Positions 1 to 8,504 of a stretch of 64,000 bases of DNA are shown here, in pieces (the stretch's first letter is position 1; each line of letters starts with the position of its first letter). The stretch spans positions 124,001-188,000 of the forward strand of contig NZ_JAAVJH010000006.1 of assembly GCF_012035195.1 (NCBI RefSeq), read 5' to 3'. Position numbers and translations under genes: made by a program. A model generated the notes under the pieces. That model did not search any database and was not told the DNA's origin. It worked only from the letters and a program-made list of their open reading frames with translations. This stretch comes from Sphingomonas corticis (lineage in GTDB: Bacteria > Pseudomonadota > Alphaproteobacteria > Sphingomonadales > Sphingomonadaceae).

Positions 1-107
1 GGGCGGCGGCGGGGGTGCAACTGCTGCGCGTGCACGACGTGGCGGACACGGTGCAGGCCCTGCGCGTCTGGCGCGGCCTGCGCGACCGCGCCCTCGCGCC
101 GTCGTAG
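1..107 (+). CDS. folP: Dihydropteroate synthase, C-terminal end (5'-truncated by window)
   Basis: The window opens inside a frame whose last 34 codons read ...LLRVHDVADTVQALRVWRG... and stop at TAG 105-107. The RVHDV(A/E)xTVQAL motif is the typical last strand and helix of dihydropteroate synthase, where the Arg-x-His pair contributes to the phosphate end of the pterin pyrophosphate site. The enzyme joins hydroxymethyl-dihydropterin pyrophosphate to p-aminobenzoate in folate synthesis. Only the tail is visible, so catalytic loops cannot be checked. About 120 bases without a gene follow before the bestrophin-like gene. Confidence 0.75.
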   Translation, partial: AAAGVQLLRVHDVADTVQALRVWRGLRDRALAPS

Positions 108-229
108 CGACCGGACCCCGGCACCGGGCCGGAGTGACGAGACGCCCGTGCGCTTGCCGCTTCGTAAGAAAGTGCGTCCGTTCGCAGGTGCGGAACCACA
201 ACCGGGCTGACGTGCGTTAAGGGCGAGCT

Positions 230-1114
230 ATGATCGTTACGGCAGCGCCACGTCTCACCCAGATCGTCCGCGAGGTCTGGAAACCGCTTCTCGTCCTGTT
301 CGTGTGGGACGTGATCGTCACCGGCTTCTACATCTGGTCGCCGTTCCGCGCGCCCTCGCTCCCGCTCACCATCTTCGGCTCGGTACTCGCGCTGTTCCTC
401 GGCTTCCGCGACAACGCCGCGTACCAGCGCTGGTGGGAAGGCCGGGTGCTGTGGGGGGCCATGATCAACGCCTCGCGCAACATCGCGCGAGAGGCGCGCA
501 ACTTCCTGCCGGAGGCGGAGGCGCGCGATCTGCGGCGCAGCATCGTCCTGCGCCAGGTCGCCTACGTCAACGCGCTGCGCACGCAGTTGCGGCGGCAGAA
601 GGTGGACGAGGAGGTGTTGCGCTTCCTGTCGCGCGGCGAGGCGGAGCCGGCGCTGGCGCGCGCCAACATCGCCAACGGCCTGCTCGACGGCACCGGGCGA
701 CGCATCAACGATGCCAAGACGCGGGGGTGGATCGACACCATCCAGCAGGCGCGCATGGAATCGACGCTGGTCGACATCGCCAATGCGCAGGGCGGGATGG
801 AGCGGCTGAAGAACACGCCGTTGCCGAACCAATACCGCTTCTTCCCCACCTTCTTCACCCACCTGTTCTGCATCCTGCTGCCGATCGGGCTGGTCGAGAC
901 GCTGGGGCTGGCGACGCCCCTCGGCTCCACGGTGGCGGGGCTGATGTTCCTCGCCACGCTGCAGATCGGCGACGATCTGGTCGATCCCTTCGCCAACACC
1001 GTCCACGACGTGCCGCTGACGGCGATGTGCCGCACGATCGAGATCGACCTTCTCCAGGCGATCGGCGAGGAGCCGCAGCCGCCGGTCACGCCGGTGAAGG
1101 GCGTGCTGTGGTGA
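230..1114 (+). CDS. Bestrophin-like (UPF0187/YneE) membrane channel protein
   Basis: A 294-residue inner-membrane protein of the bacterial bestrophin family. The signature sits at residues 55-85: [20 protein letters not shown], matching the family's FRxNxAYxRWWExRxxWG. Hydrophobic segments lie near residues 18-55 and 205-245 (the latter [19 protein letters not shown]). C-terminal Asp residues ([19 protein letters not shown]) match the conserved DPF region. Family members characterised elsewhere are pentameric ion channels; the ion carried here cannot be read from sequence. ATG at 230 follows AAGGGCGAGCT. The next gene starts about 38 bases downstream and may be co-transcribed. Confidence 0.85.
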   Translation: MIVTAAPRLTQIVREVWKPLLVLFVWDVIVTGFYIWSPFRAPSLPLTIFGSVLALFLGFRDNAAYQRWWEGRVLWGAMINASRNIAREARNFLPEAEARDLRRSIVLRQVAYVNALRTQLRRQKVDEEVLRFLSRGEAEPALARANIANGLLDGTGRRINDAKTRGWIDTIQQARMESTLVDIANAQGGMERLKNTPLPNQYRFFPTFFTHLFCILLPIGLVETLGLATPLGSTVAGLMFLATLQIGDDLVDPFANTVHDVPLTAMCRTIEIDLLQAIGEEPQPPVTPVKGVLW

Positions 1115-1151
1115 CGTTGACAGCCGGCACGGCTTGCGCGAGCGGCGGCCG

Positions 1152-2213
1152 ATGCACCACGACCGCCGCTGGACCGAGGACGCCGTCCGCCTGATCGAGG
1201 CGGACTACAACCGCTCCGCCGACACGCACCTGATCCCCGTCGCGCTGCCCGCCTTTCCCGCGGTGCAGCTGTACCTGAAGGATGAATCGAGCCACCCGAC
1301 CGGCAGCCTGAAGCACCGGCTGGCGCGCTCGCTGTTCCTCTACGCGCTGTGCGACGGGCGGATCGGGCCGGGCACCACCGTGGTCGAGGCGTCGAGCGGG
1401 TCCACCGCGGTCAGCGAGGCGTATTTCGCGCGGATGCTGGGCCTGCCCTTCGTCGCCGTCCTGCCGCGCGCCACCGCGGCGGAGAAGATCGCGGCCATCG
1501 CCTTCCACGACGGGCGCGTGCACATGATCGACGACCCCGGCACCGCCTATGCGGAGGCGGAGCGGCTAGCGACCGAACTGGGCGGCGTCTACCTCGACCA
1601 GTTCACCTATGCCGAGCGCGCGACCGACTGGCGCGGCAACAACAACATCGCCGAGAGCATCTACGCGCAGATGGCGCTGGAGCGGCATCCCGTGCCCACG
1701 TGGATCGTGTGCGGCGCGGGCACCGGCGGCACGTCGGCGACGATCGGGCGCTACGTGCGCTATCGCCGCCACGCGACCCGCCTGTGCCTGGCCGATCCGG
1801 AGGCGTCGGTGTTCCACCGCCACTGGCACGACCGCTCGGTCGCCGCGGCGCAGCGCTGCGCCAGCGTGGTGGAGGGGATCGGCCGCGCGCGCGTGGAACC
1901 GTCGTTCCTTCCCGGCGTGATCGACCGCGCGGAGGCGGTGGCGGACCGCGACAGCATCGCCGCCGCGCGCCTGCTCAGCCGCCGGCTCGGCCGGCGCTGC
2001 GGCGGGTCGACGGGCACCAACCTCCACGTCTGCGCGATGCTGGCGGCGGAGATGGCGGCGGCGGGGGTGGAAGGATCGATCGTCTCGATCCTGTGCGACG
2101 ACGGCGAGCGCTACGCCTCCACCTATTTCGACGACGGCTGGCTCGCGGCGCGCGGGCTGGACGTGGCGCCCGCGGAAGCCGCGCTGGCGCGGCGGCTGGG
2201 GTGGACGGAATAG
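1152..2213 (+). CDS. PLP-dependent cysteine synthase/desulfhydrase-type lyase (Cds1-like)
   Basis: A 353-residue fold-type II PLP enzyme. Lys in the motif [18 protein letters not shown] (about residues 39-56) is the expected Schiff-base lysine. SSGSTA (about 80-85) and [10 protein letters not shown] (about 182-191) match the substrate and phosphate-binding loops of the cysteine synthase superfamily. The [15 protein letters not shown] wording is characteristic of the Cds1 group, some members of which degrade cysteine to H2S, pyruvate and ammonia, rather than of CysK/CysM. Start chosen at ATG 1152; an in-frame TTG at 1134 is possible. The specific reaction is inferred only from subfamily wording. 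It converges on the response regulator, with a hairpin between them. Confidence 0.75.
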   Translation: MHHDRRWTEDAVRLIEADYNRSADTHLIPVALPAFPAVQLYLKDESSHPTGSLKHRLARSLFLYALCDGRIGPGTTVVEASSGSTAVSEAYFARMLGLPFVAVLPRATAAEKIAAIAFHDGRVHMIDDPGTAYAEAERLATELGGVYLDQFTYAERATDWRGNNNIAESIYAQMALERHPVPTWIVCGAGTGGTSATIGRYVRYRRHATRLCLADPEASVFHRHWHDRSVAAAQRCASVVEGIGRARVEPSFLPGVIDRAEAVADRDSIAAARLLSRRLGRRCGGSTGTNLHVCAMLAAEMAAAGVEGSIVSILCDDGERYASTYFDDGWLAARGLDVAPAEAALARRLGWTE

Positions 2214-2275
2214 GTTTTGGATCCCGTCACCCCGGGGTTTGTCCCCTCCTGCGTGGCGGCTCCTTCGGCGCCGTT

Positions 2276-2298
2276 GATGCCGGGACGAACCCGGCATC
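2276..2298. terminator. Bidirectional hairpin between convergent genes
   Basis: A perfect 9-bp stem (GATGCCGGG / CCCGGCATC) closes a 5-base loop (ACGAA) between the stop codons of the PLP enzyme and the response regulator. There is no clear T-tract on either side, so it may work as a Rho-independent-like stalling hairpin for both strands or be a remnant of an extragenic repeat. Confidence 0.45.
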
Positions 2299-2307
2299 CG
2301 ACGATCC

Positions 2308-3729
2308 TCAGGCCGCGTTGTCGATGCCCAGCTCGCCCAGCTTGCGGTACAGCGTCGATCGCCCGATGCCCAATCGCCGCGCCACTTCGGTCATCCGCCC
2401 GCGATAATGGCCGATGGCGAGGCGGATGACGTCCGCCTCGATATCCTCCAGCGGGCGCAGGTTGCCGTCGGCCAGGAACAGGGTGATGCCGCCCGCCGAC
2501 GCCGCGGCCATGCCCTGCGACGGCGAGGCACGACGCCCGCCCGCCGCGGCGATCTGCGGAAAGTCCGCGCGGGTCAGCGCGTCGCCCTCGCACAGCACCG
2601 CGGCGCGGAACAGCGCGTCCTGCAACTGGCGCACGTTGCCGGGCCAGTCGTAGTCGATCAGCAGCGACAGCGCCTCGTCGGTGATGCCCAGCGCGCGCAG
2701 CCCCGGCTGCCCCGCGATCCGCGCCAGGAGGTGGCGGGCCAGCGCGGGCACGTCCCCGCTGCGCTCGCGCAGCGGCGGGATCGTCACCTGCACCGCGTTC
2801 AGGCGGTAGAACAGGTCCTCGCGGAAATTGCCCGCGGCGACTTCCTCGGACAGGCGCTTGTTCGTCGCGGCGATGACGCGCACGTCCACCTCGCGCGCGT
2901 GGCGCCCGCCGATCGGCATCACCTCGCCCGTGGTCAGCAGGTGCAGCAGCTTCACCTGCGCGTCGAGCGGCATGGCGTCCACCTCATCGAGGAACAGCGT
3001 GCCGCCGTCCGCCTCGACGAACTTGCCCGTCTTGCGGTCGAATGCGCCCGGAAAGGCGCCCGCCTCGTGCCCGAACAGCTCGCTCTCGATCAGGTTCGCG
3101 GGCGTGGCGCCGCAATTGACGGTCAGCAGCGGCGTCTTCGCGCGGGGCGATGCGGCGTGGACGGCCTCGGCCACCACTGCCTTGCCGACCCCGCTCTCCC
3201 CCTCGATCAGGACGGAAACGCGCGCGCGCGCCGCCTTGGCCGCGATGGCCAGCGCGGCGCGGAACTCGGGCGCGGAGCCGACGATCTCCTCGAACCCTAG
3301 CATTGCCGGGATCTTTTCCGTCAGCGGGCGCAGCTCGCCCGTGCCGTTGGCGCGCACGGCCGAATCGAGCGCGTGGAGCAGCCGCTCGGGCGCGATTGGC
3401 TTGACGAGATAGTCGGTCGCGCCCGCGCGCATCGCCGCGACCGCCTGTGCCACCGATCCGTTGCTGGTGAGGAGCAGCACGGGCAGCTGCGGCCGGTTGG
3501 CGCGCAGCTCCGCGATCAGCGGCGCGGGATCGACCTCCTCCGACCAATGGTCCAGCAGCACCGCGTCCAGCTGCATGCCGTCCTGCGTGCCCAGCGTCGC
3601 CAGCGCCATCTCGCCGTCCTCGGCGAAGACGGTGCGCCAGCCGCCGCGCGCGGCCAGCGACGCGACCAGCCGGCGCTGCGTCGCCTCCTCGTCGATCAGC
3701 ATCAGCAGCCGCTGTCCGTTTCGCGTCAT
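2308..3729 (-). CDS. NtrC-family response regulator with altered GAFTGA loop
   Basis: 473 residues. The receiver domain (about 1-125) has acidic residues at 13-15, a phosphoacceptor candidate Asp60 (AVLLDHW) and Lys110 (YLVKPI). An AAA+ domain (about 145-370) has Walker A GESGVGKA (177-184) and Walker B TLFLDEVD (244-251). A Fis-type helix-turn-helix lies at the C-terminus (VARRLGIGRSTLYRKLGEL). The sigma-54 contact loop reads GAFPGA at 224-229 instead of GAFTGA: the Thr that touches sigma-54 is Pro. It may therefore act without sigma-54 or be impaired; RRs lacking the motif can work with sigma-70. Start at ATG 3729 because the frame upstream is not receiver-like. No partner kinase is adjacent. 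Confidence 0.85.
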   Translation of the reverse strand: MTRNGQRLLMLIDEEATQRRLVASLAARGGWRTVFAEDGEMALATLGTQDGMQLDAVLLDHWSEEVDPAPLIAELRANRPQLPVLLLTSNGSVAQAVAAMRAGATDYLVKPIAPERLLHALDSAVRANGTGELRPLTEKIPAMLGFEEIVGSAPEFRAALAIAAKAARARVSVLIEGESGVGKAVVAEAVHAASPRAKTPLLTVNCGATPANLIESELFGHEAGAFPGAFDRKTGKFVEADGGTLFLDEVDAMPLDAQVKLLHLLTTGEVMPIGGRHAREVDVRVIAATNKRLSEEVAAGNFREDLFYRLNAVQVTIPPLRERSGDVPALARHLLARIAGQPGLRALGITDEALSLLIDYDWPGNVRQLQDALFRAAVLCEGDALTRADFPQIAAAGGRRASPSQGMAAASAGGITLFLADGNLRPLEDIEADVIRLAIGHYRGRMTEVARRLGIGRSTLYRKLGELGIDNAA

Positions 3730-3876
3730 TCGACCAATCCCGTGCCGGTTCGGGACGGTCGTGTAACGGCCGGCGGTAAAGGCGCCCTTAAGCGTGGGCG
3801 TGCGCGCTCTGTGTTGCCAGCGATGGGGGCGGCGGTTAGGAACGGGGCCGATACGGACACGGGCAAGAGGGTGACG

Positions 3877-3999
3877 ATGGCGGATCCGGCCGACATGAAG
3901 GCGCATGAGACGACGTATGTCGGGATGCTGGGCTGGCTGAAGTGGGGTGCCGTGATCTGCTTCCTGCTCGCCTTCCTGGTCATCTGGCTCATCAGCTGA
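3877..3999 (+). CDS. aa3-type cytochrome c oxidase subunit IV-like micro-protein
   Basis: A 40-residue single-pass protein: a polar N-terminus with Lys/His (MADPADMKAHETTYVGML) then a helix GAVICFLLAFLVIWLIS running to the end. This is the shape of the alphaproteobacterial aa3 oxidase subunit IV family (COX4_pro_2), a small non-catalytic subunit. It begins at ATG 3877 after AAGAGG and ends 7 bases before pntAA, so it is probably the first gene of the pnt transcript. Too short for strong homology claims, but length, topology and position all fit. Confidence 0.7.
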   Translation: MADPADMKAHETTYVGMLGWLKWGAVICFLLAFLVIWLIS

Positions 4000-4006
4000 C
4001 CGCGCG

Positions 4007-5125
4007 ATGAAGATCGCGGTCCTGAAGGAGGGGGCTTCCGGCGAGCGCCGGGTGGCCGCGACGCCGGAGACGGCGAAGAAGTTCATCGCACTGGGGGCCG
4101 AGGTGGCGGTGGAGGCGGGGGCCGGCGGTGCTGCCAGCTTCGCCGACGCCGACTATCAGGCCGCGGGCGCGACCGTGGCGGACCGCGCCGCGACGCTGGC
4201 GGGGGCGGGGATCGTGCTCGCGGTGCAGGGGCCCGATGCGGCGGACCTGCCGCGCGGCGCGATGCTGGCCGCGATCCTCAATCCCTTTTCCGACCGCGCA
4301 CGCGTCGACGCCTATGCCGCTGCCGGCGTCGAGGCGCTGGCGATGGAATTCATGCCGCGCATCACGCGTGCGCAGTCGATGGACGTGCTGTCCTCGCAGT
4401 CGAACCTCTCCGGCTACAAGGCGGTGCTCGACGCCGCGGCGGAATATGGCCGCGCCTTTCCGATGATGATGACCGCGGCGGGCACCGTTTCCGCCGCGCG
4501 CGTGTTCGTGATGGGCGTGGGCGTCGCCGGGTTGCAGGCGATCGCCACCGCGCGCCGGCTGGGGGCGCAGGTCTCCGCCACCGACGTGCGCTCCGCGACG
4601 AAGGAGCAGATCCAGTCGCTCGGCGCGAAGGCGATCTTCGTCGAGGACGTGAAGGGGATCGAGGGCGAGGGCGCGGGCGGCTATGCCGGGGAGATGAGCG
4701 CGGAATACCAGGCCGCGCAGGCCGAACTGGTGTCGGCGCACATCGCCAAGCAGGACATCGTCATCACCACCGCGCTGATTCCCGGCCGTGCCGCCCCGCG
4801 CCTGGTCAGCGACGCGCAGATCGCGTCGATGCGCCCCGGCAGCGTCATCGTCGACCTGGCGGTGGAGCAGGGCGGCAACGTGGAAGGCGCGGTCGCGGGC
4901 GAGGTGGTGGAACGCCACGGCGTCAGGATCGTCGGCCACCGCAACGTCCCCTCCCGCCTCGCCGCCGACGCCTCGGCGCTGTATTCGCGCAACCTCTACA
5001 ACTTCCTGTCCACCTTCTGGGACAAGGACGCCGGCCGGCCGCTGCTGGACGAGGAGATCGGCGACGCGGTCCGCCTGACGAAGGACGGCGCCGTGGTGAA
5101 CGCGAGGTTGGCGCCTGAAACGTGA
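4007..5125 (+). CDS. pntAA: NAD(P) transhydrogenase subunit alpha, part 1 (NAD(H)-binding domain I)
   Basis: 372 residues: the soluble domain I of proton-translocating transhydrogenase, which in alphaproteobacteria is encoded apart from the membrane part. It opens MKIAVLKEGASGERRVAATP, typical of the alanine dehydrogenase/PNT N-terminal fold. The NAD-binding Rossmann motif is VMGVGVAGLQAIATARRLGA (about residues 168-187). The complete enzyme uses the proton gradient to drive hydride transfer from NADH to NADP+. The stop codon (5123-5125) overlaps the GTG start of hicA (GTGA). Confidence 0.93.
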   Translation: MKIAVLKEGASGERRVAATPETAKKFIALGAEVAVEAGAGGAASFADADYQAAGATVADRAATLAGAGIVLAVQGPDAADLPRGAMLAAILNPFSDRARVDAYAAAGVEALAMEFMPRITRAQSMDVLSSQSNLSGYKAVLDAAAEYGRAFPMMMTAAGTVSAARVFVMGVGVAGLQAIATARRLGAQVSATDVRSATKEQIQSLGAKAIFVEDVKGIEGEGAGGYAGEMSAEYQAAQAELVSAHIAKQDIVITTALIPGRAAPRLVSDAQIASMRPGSVIVDLAVEQGGNVEGAVAGEVVERHGVRIVGHRNVPSRLAADASALYSRNLYNFLSTFWDKDAGRPLLDEEIGDAVRLTKDGAVVNARLAPET

Positions 5126-5367
5126 ACGCCTCCAAGCTTCTCGAAGCGATGCGAACCAATCCTCGCGATTGGCGGATCGCCGACGTGGAGCGACTGTGCG
5201 GCTGGGCGGGGCTCGCTTGTACCCCGCCGCGCAAAGGGTCACATTACAAGGTGGCCCATGCGACGATGTCCGCGATCCTCACGATACCGGCGCATCGACC
5301 GATCAAGCCTGTCTATATCCGCGAACTCGTCGCGTTCGTGGACCTCGTGCGGGAGCGTGAAGGATGA
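5122..5367 (+). CDS. hicA: HicA-family toxin (mRNA interferase)
   Basis: 81 residues with the HicA double-stranded-RNA-binding-like fold signature: GSHYKVAH at 39-46, where His41 corresponds to the catalytic His of HicA toxins, followed by ILTIPAHRPIKPVYIRELV. HicA cleaves mRNA and is neutralised by HicB. The start is GTG 5122, overlapping the pntAA stop. The end overlaps hicB by 4 bases (ATGA at 5364-5367), so all three genes look translationally coupled. Finding it inside the pnt operon is unusual; see findings. Confidence 0.82.
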   Translation: MNASKLLEAMRTNPRDWRIADVERLCGWAGLACTPPRKGSHYKVAHATMSAILTIPAHRPIKPVYIRELVAFVDLVREREG

Positions 5368-5579
5368 AGCCGCAGGATTACGAGGTAGATATCAGCCCGC
5401 TGTCGGAAGACGACGGCGGCGGTTATGCCGCGATCGTGCCCGAGCTGCCGGGATGCCGTTCCGACGGCGAGACCCCGCACGAGGCGCTGACCAACGCCTA
5501 TGACGCCATCGCCTGCTGGATCGAGGCGGCGGTCGAGCTCGGCCGACCCGTTCCCCGCCCGCGCCGCGTCGCCGCCTGA
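5364..5579 (+). CDS. hicB: HicB-family antitoxin (short form)
   Basis: 71 residues with the HicB partial-RNase-H-like core: YAAIVPELPGCRSDGETPHEAL (residues 21-42, family pattern Y.A.vPelpG..t.Gdt..EAl), followed by an amphipathic helix NAYDAIACWIEAA. It ends without the C-terminal DNA-binding domain of longer HicB proteins, so autoregulation by this protein alone is doubtful. Expected partner is the HicA encoded immediately upstream with an ATGA overlap. pntAB begins 10 bases after its stop, with the GAGGAG ribosome site for pntAB lying directly at the hicB end. Confidence 0.82.
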   Translation: MKPQDYEVDISPLSEDDGGGYAAIVPELPGCRSDGETPHEALTNAYDAIACWIEAAVELGRPVPRPRRVAA

Positions 5580-5589
5580 GGAGTAGACC

Positions 5590-5898
5590 ATGGACTTCGT
5601 CGCGATCCTGTCGATCTTCGTGCTGGCGTGCTTCGTCGGCTATTACGTCGTCTGGTCGGTCACGCCCGCGCTGCACACGCCGCTGATGGCCGTCACCAAC
5701 GCCATCTCCTCCGTCATCATCGTCGGCGCGCTGATCGCCGCGGCGGCGAGCGGGGCGGGGGCGGCTGGGGCGTCATCGAAGTGGCTCGGGCTGCTGGGCG
5801 TGGTGCTCGCCAGCGTCAACATCTTCGGTGGCTTCGCCGTCACGCAGCGGATGCTGGCGATGTACAGGAAGAAGGAGCGGCCGGCCGTTCACAAGTGA
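5590..5898 (+). CDS. pntAB: NAD(P) transhydrogenase subunit alpha, part 2 (membrane domain)
   Basis: 102 residues, the short membrane part of the split alpha subunit. Three to four hydrophobic helices are visible: VAILSIFVLACFVGYYVVW, SSVIIVGALIAAAASG and GLLGVVLASVNIFGGFAV. The conserved TPALHTPLMAVTNAISSVI segment marks the family. With PntB it forms the proton channel. ATG 5590 follows GAGGAGTAGACC. About 145 bases, filled by an inverted-repeat element, separate it from pntB. Confidence 0.92.
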   Translation: MDFVAILSIFVLACFVGYYVVWSVTPALHTPLMAVTNAISSVIIVGALIAAAASGAGAAGASSKWLGLLGVVLASVNIFGGFAVTQRMLAMYRKKERPAVHK

Positions 5899-5899
5899 G

Positions 5900-6035
5900 C
5901 GCGTCGCCCCTGCGCAGGCAGGGGGCCATGTCTGCCCGCGTCGAGGAAAAGCGGTAGGACACGACGGCGATCATCGGCCGCGATCGGCAGCGAAGAACGA
6001 CACAGAGATAGACCCCTGCCGTCGCAGGGGCGACG
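5900..6035. repeat. Extragenic inverted-repeat element (copy A, 136 bp) between pntAB and pntB
   Basis: The two 33-base ends (5900-5932 and 6003-6035) are imperfect inverted repeats, both beginning CGTCGCCCCTGCG and agreeing at about 28 of 33 positions. The same end sequence bounds copy B at 42644-42776 (133 bp). No transposase is encoded, so it is MITE-like or REP-like. Spurious translation of this unit gives the APAQAGG/SPLRRQG wording widely seen in sphingomonad gene predictions. Its right edge abuts the ribosome site of pntB. Confidence 0.7.
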
Positions 6036-6044
6036 GGGGTGGAA

Positions 6045-7547
6045 ATGGAACACGTCGCGGCAAATCCCTGGGTGGCGCTGGCCTATCTCGTCTCGGGCGT
6101 GTGCTTCATCCTGGCGCTGCGCGGCCTGTCGAGCCCGCAGACCAGCCAGCGCGGCAACCGCTTCGGCATGATCGGCATGGCCATCGCCGTCGTCACCACG
6201 CTGGTCACGCACGTGCCGGAGAAGACGGTCGACATCCTGCTGACCTCGCTCCCGCCGGTCCCGGCGCAGGGCGTCATGACCGATTACGTCGCGATCTTCG
6301 AGATCCTCGCCGCGATCGGCCTGGGCGCCGCGATCGGCATCGTCACCGCGCGGCGGATCGCGATGACGGCGATGCCGCAACTCGTCGCCGCCTTCCACTC
6401 CCTCGTCGGCATGGCCGCGGTGCTGGTGGCGGTCGCGGCGTTTCTCAACCCGGTCGCGTTCGGCATTGCCGACGTCGTCACCCCGCTGATCGGCCAGCCC
6501 TTCGCGGTCATCCACGGCGTCAGCCGGGTGGAGATGATCCTCGGCGTCGCGATCGGCGCGATCACCTTCTCGGGCTCGGTCATCGCCTTCCTGAAGCTGA
6601 ACGGCAACATGGGCGGCGCACCGATCCTGCTGCCGGCTCGCCACGCGATCAACCTGGGCGGGCTGCTCGCGATCGTCTGGTTCACCTTCCTGTTCTTCCA
6701 GACGCAGGAGCCGCTGTGGTTCTACACCGTCGTCGCGCTGTCCTTCGCGCTCGGCTTCCTGCTCATCATCCCGATCGGCGGCGCGGACATGCCGGTCGTC
6801 GTCTCCATGCTGAACAGCTACTCGGGCTGGGCCGCGGCGGCGATGGGGTTCACGCTGCACAACACGGCGATGATCATCACCGGCGCGCTGGTCGGATCGT
6901 CGGGCGCGATCCTCAGCTACATCATGTGCCGCGCGATGAACCGCAGCTTCATCTCCGTCATCGCCGGCGGCTTCGGCGCGGAGGGCGGCGGGGGCGCGGC
7001 GGCGGAGAAGATCGACCGACCGTGGAAGCGCGGCTCGGCCGAGGACGCGGCCTTCCTGATGAGCCAGGCCGAGCAGGTCATCATCGTCCCCGGCTACGGC
7101 ATGGCGGTGGCGCAGGCGCAGCACGTCCTGCGCGAGATGGCGGACAAGCTGAAGGAGGAGGGCGTCCGCGTCAAATACGCCATCCATCCGGTCGCCGGCC
7201 GCATGCCCGGGCACATGAACGTGCTGCTCGCCGAAGCGAACGTGCCCTATGACGAGGTGTTCGAGCTGGAGGACATCAACAGCGAATTCGCGCAGAGCGA
7301 CGTCGCCTTCGTCATCGGCGCCAACGACGTGACCAATCCGGCGGCGAAGACCGACAAGACGTCGCCCATCTACGGAATGCCGATCCTCGACGTGGAAAAG
7401 GCCAAAACGGTTCTTTTCGTCAAACGCAGCATGGGCGGCGTGGGCTATGCCGGTGTCGACAACGAGGTCTTCTACCGGGACAATACAATGATGCTGCTGG
7501 CCGACGCGAAGAAGATGGTCGAGGAAATCGTCAAGGCGCTGGGCTGA
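6045..7547 (+). CDS. pntB: NAD(P) transhydrogenase subunit beta
   Basis: 500 residues. An N-terminal membrane part with about nine helices (PWVALAYLVSGVCFILALRG onward to about residue 290) is followed by the cytosolic NADP(H)-binding domain III. That domain carries VIIVPGYGMAVAQAQH, where GYGMA is the dinucleotide loop, and later IGANDVTNPAA and YGMPILDVEKAKTV, all standard PntB motifs. ATG 6045 is chosen because GGGGGTGGA lies 6-12 bases upstream; GTG 6039 is in frame. The stop codon overlaps the ATG of the next gene (TGATG), so translation of the two is probably coupled. Confidence 0.92.
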   Translation: MEHVAANPWVALAYLVSGVCFILALRGLSSPQTSQRGNRFGMIGMAIAVVTTLVTHVPEKTVDILLTSLPPVPAQGVMTDYVAIFEILAAIGLGAAIGIVTARRIAMTAMPQLVAAFHSLVGMAAVLVAVAAFLNPVAFGIADVVTPLIGQPFAVIHGVSRVEMILGVAIGAITFSGSVIAFLKLNGNMGGAPILLPARHAINLGGLLAIVWFTFLFFQTQEPLWFYTVVALSFALGFLLIIPIGGADMPVVVSMLNSYSGWAAAAMGFTLHNTAMIITGALVGSSGAILSYIMCRAMNRSFISVIAGGFGAEGGGGAAAEKIDRPWKRGSAEDAAFLMSQAEQVIIVPGYGMAVAQAQHVLREMADKLKEEGVRVKYAIHPVAGRMPGHMNVLLAEANVPYDEVFELEDINSEFAQSDVAFVIGANDVTNPAAKTDKTSPIYGMPILDVEKAKTVLFVKRSMGGVGYAGVDNEVFYRDNTMMLLADAKKMVEEIVKALG

Positions 7548-8479
7548 TGCCCGCCGCCTACGGCCTGCCGGGAGCAGGGGCGGGCACCGGGCCGGGCACG
7601 GGGGCAGCGCGCTTCCTGCTGGCCGCCCTGGACGCGCGCACCGCGCCCGACGTGGAGGCGGCGGTGGCGCTGATCGGCGGCGACGTGGCGAAGCGCTGCC
7701 CGCTGGAGGAGGCCGCCGGCGCCTGTGTCGGCTTCGACGGCGTGGCGGTGTTCGACGGGCGCGGCGCGGAGGAGGCGGCGCTGCACCGCACCGTTGCCGC
7801 CATCGCCCGCACCGCGGACGCGGACGGCGTGCCGCTGATCGTCGCGATGACGCTGGCGCAGGTGGACGTGGTGGTGGACGCCACCGGCGGCATGGCGGCG
7901 CAATTGCTGTGCGATCCCGACCAGGCCGAGTGGATCCGCGCCCTCGTCACCGCCGGCCTGCTGCCGCCGTCGTCGGGTGGGGTGCGCGATCCGGGGGACG
8001 AGGCGGACCGGCTGGCGCGCCTGCGCGAGGAGATCGCGCGCATCGCCGACGCGCTGGCGCGGCTCGGCACGCCGGGTAGCGGCGGCGCGGCGGAGCGGCG
8101 CGGCACGTTCGAGGCCGCGCCCGTCGTCACCGACGTGACCGCGCCGGAAGTGCGCGACGTCATCCGCGCGCGGCGGCTACGCGACCGCTTCTTCGGCACC
8201 GGCCTGTTCGAGGATCCGGCGTGGGACATGCTGCTCGATCTGTTCGCCGCCGAGCTGGAGGGCGCGCGGGTTTCCGTATCCAGCCTGTGCATCGCCGCCG
8301 CGGTGGCACCCACCACCGCGCTGCGCTGGATCGGGCGGCTGACCGACGCCGGCCTCCTGGAACGCGCGCCCGACGCCGCCGACCGACGCCGCGCCTTCGT
8401 CAAGCTCTCGCCCGTGGCCGCCGTGGCGATGCGCGGCTTCGTCGCCGCCACCCGCGCGGCCGGGCTGTCGATGGTGTGA
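7547..8479 (+). CDS. Winged-helix (MarR-like) DNA-binding protein coupled to pntB
   Basis: 310 residues. The C-terminal part (about 222-300) is a MarR-type winged helix: AWDMLLDLFAAELEGARVSV, then TTALRWIGRLTDAGLLERAP and DRRRAFVKLSP, the last two being the recognition helix and wing with the DRR motif. The N-terminal 150 residues, rich in Ala and Asp, match no domain I recognise. A start at 7547 shares a base with the pntB stop, which argues for coupling to the transhydrogenase operon. Possible roles are a transcription factor answering redox state or simply a passenger; nothing in sequence names its target. Confidence 0.65.
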   Translation: MPAAYGLPGAGAGTGPGTGAARFLLAALDARTAPDVEAAVALIGGDVAKRCPLEEAAGACVGFDGVAVFDGRGAEEAALHRTVAAIARTADADGVPLIVAMTLAQVDVVVDATGGMAAQLLCDPDQAEWIRALVTAGLLPPSSGGVRDPGDEADRLARLREEIARIADALARLGTPGSGGAAERRGTFEAAPVVTDVTAPEVRDVIRARRLRDRFFGTGLFEDPAWDMLLDLFAAELEGARVSVSSLCIAAAVAPTTALRWIGRLTDAGLLERAPDAADRRRAFVKLSPVAAVAMRGFVAATRAAGLSMV

Positions 8480-8504
8480 TCGCGGCGCCGACGGCGGTCG
8501 GGAA

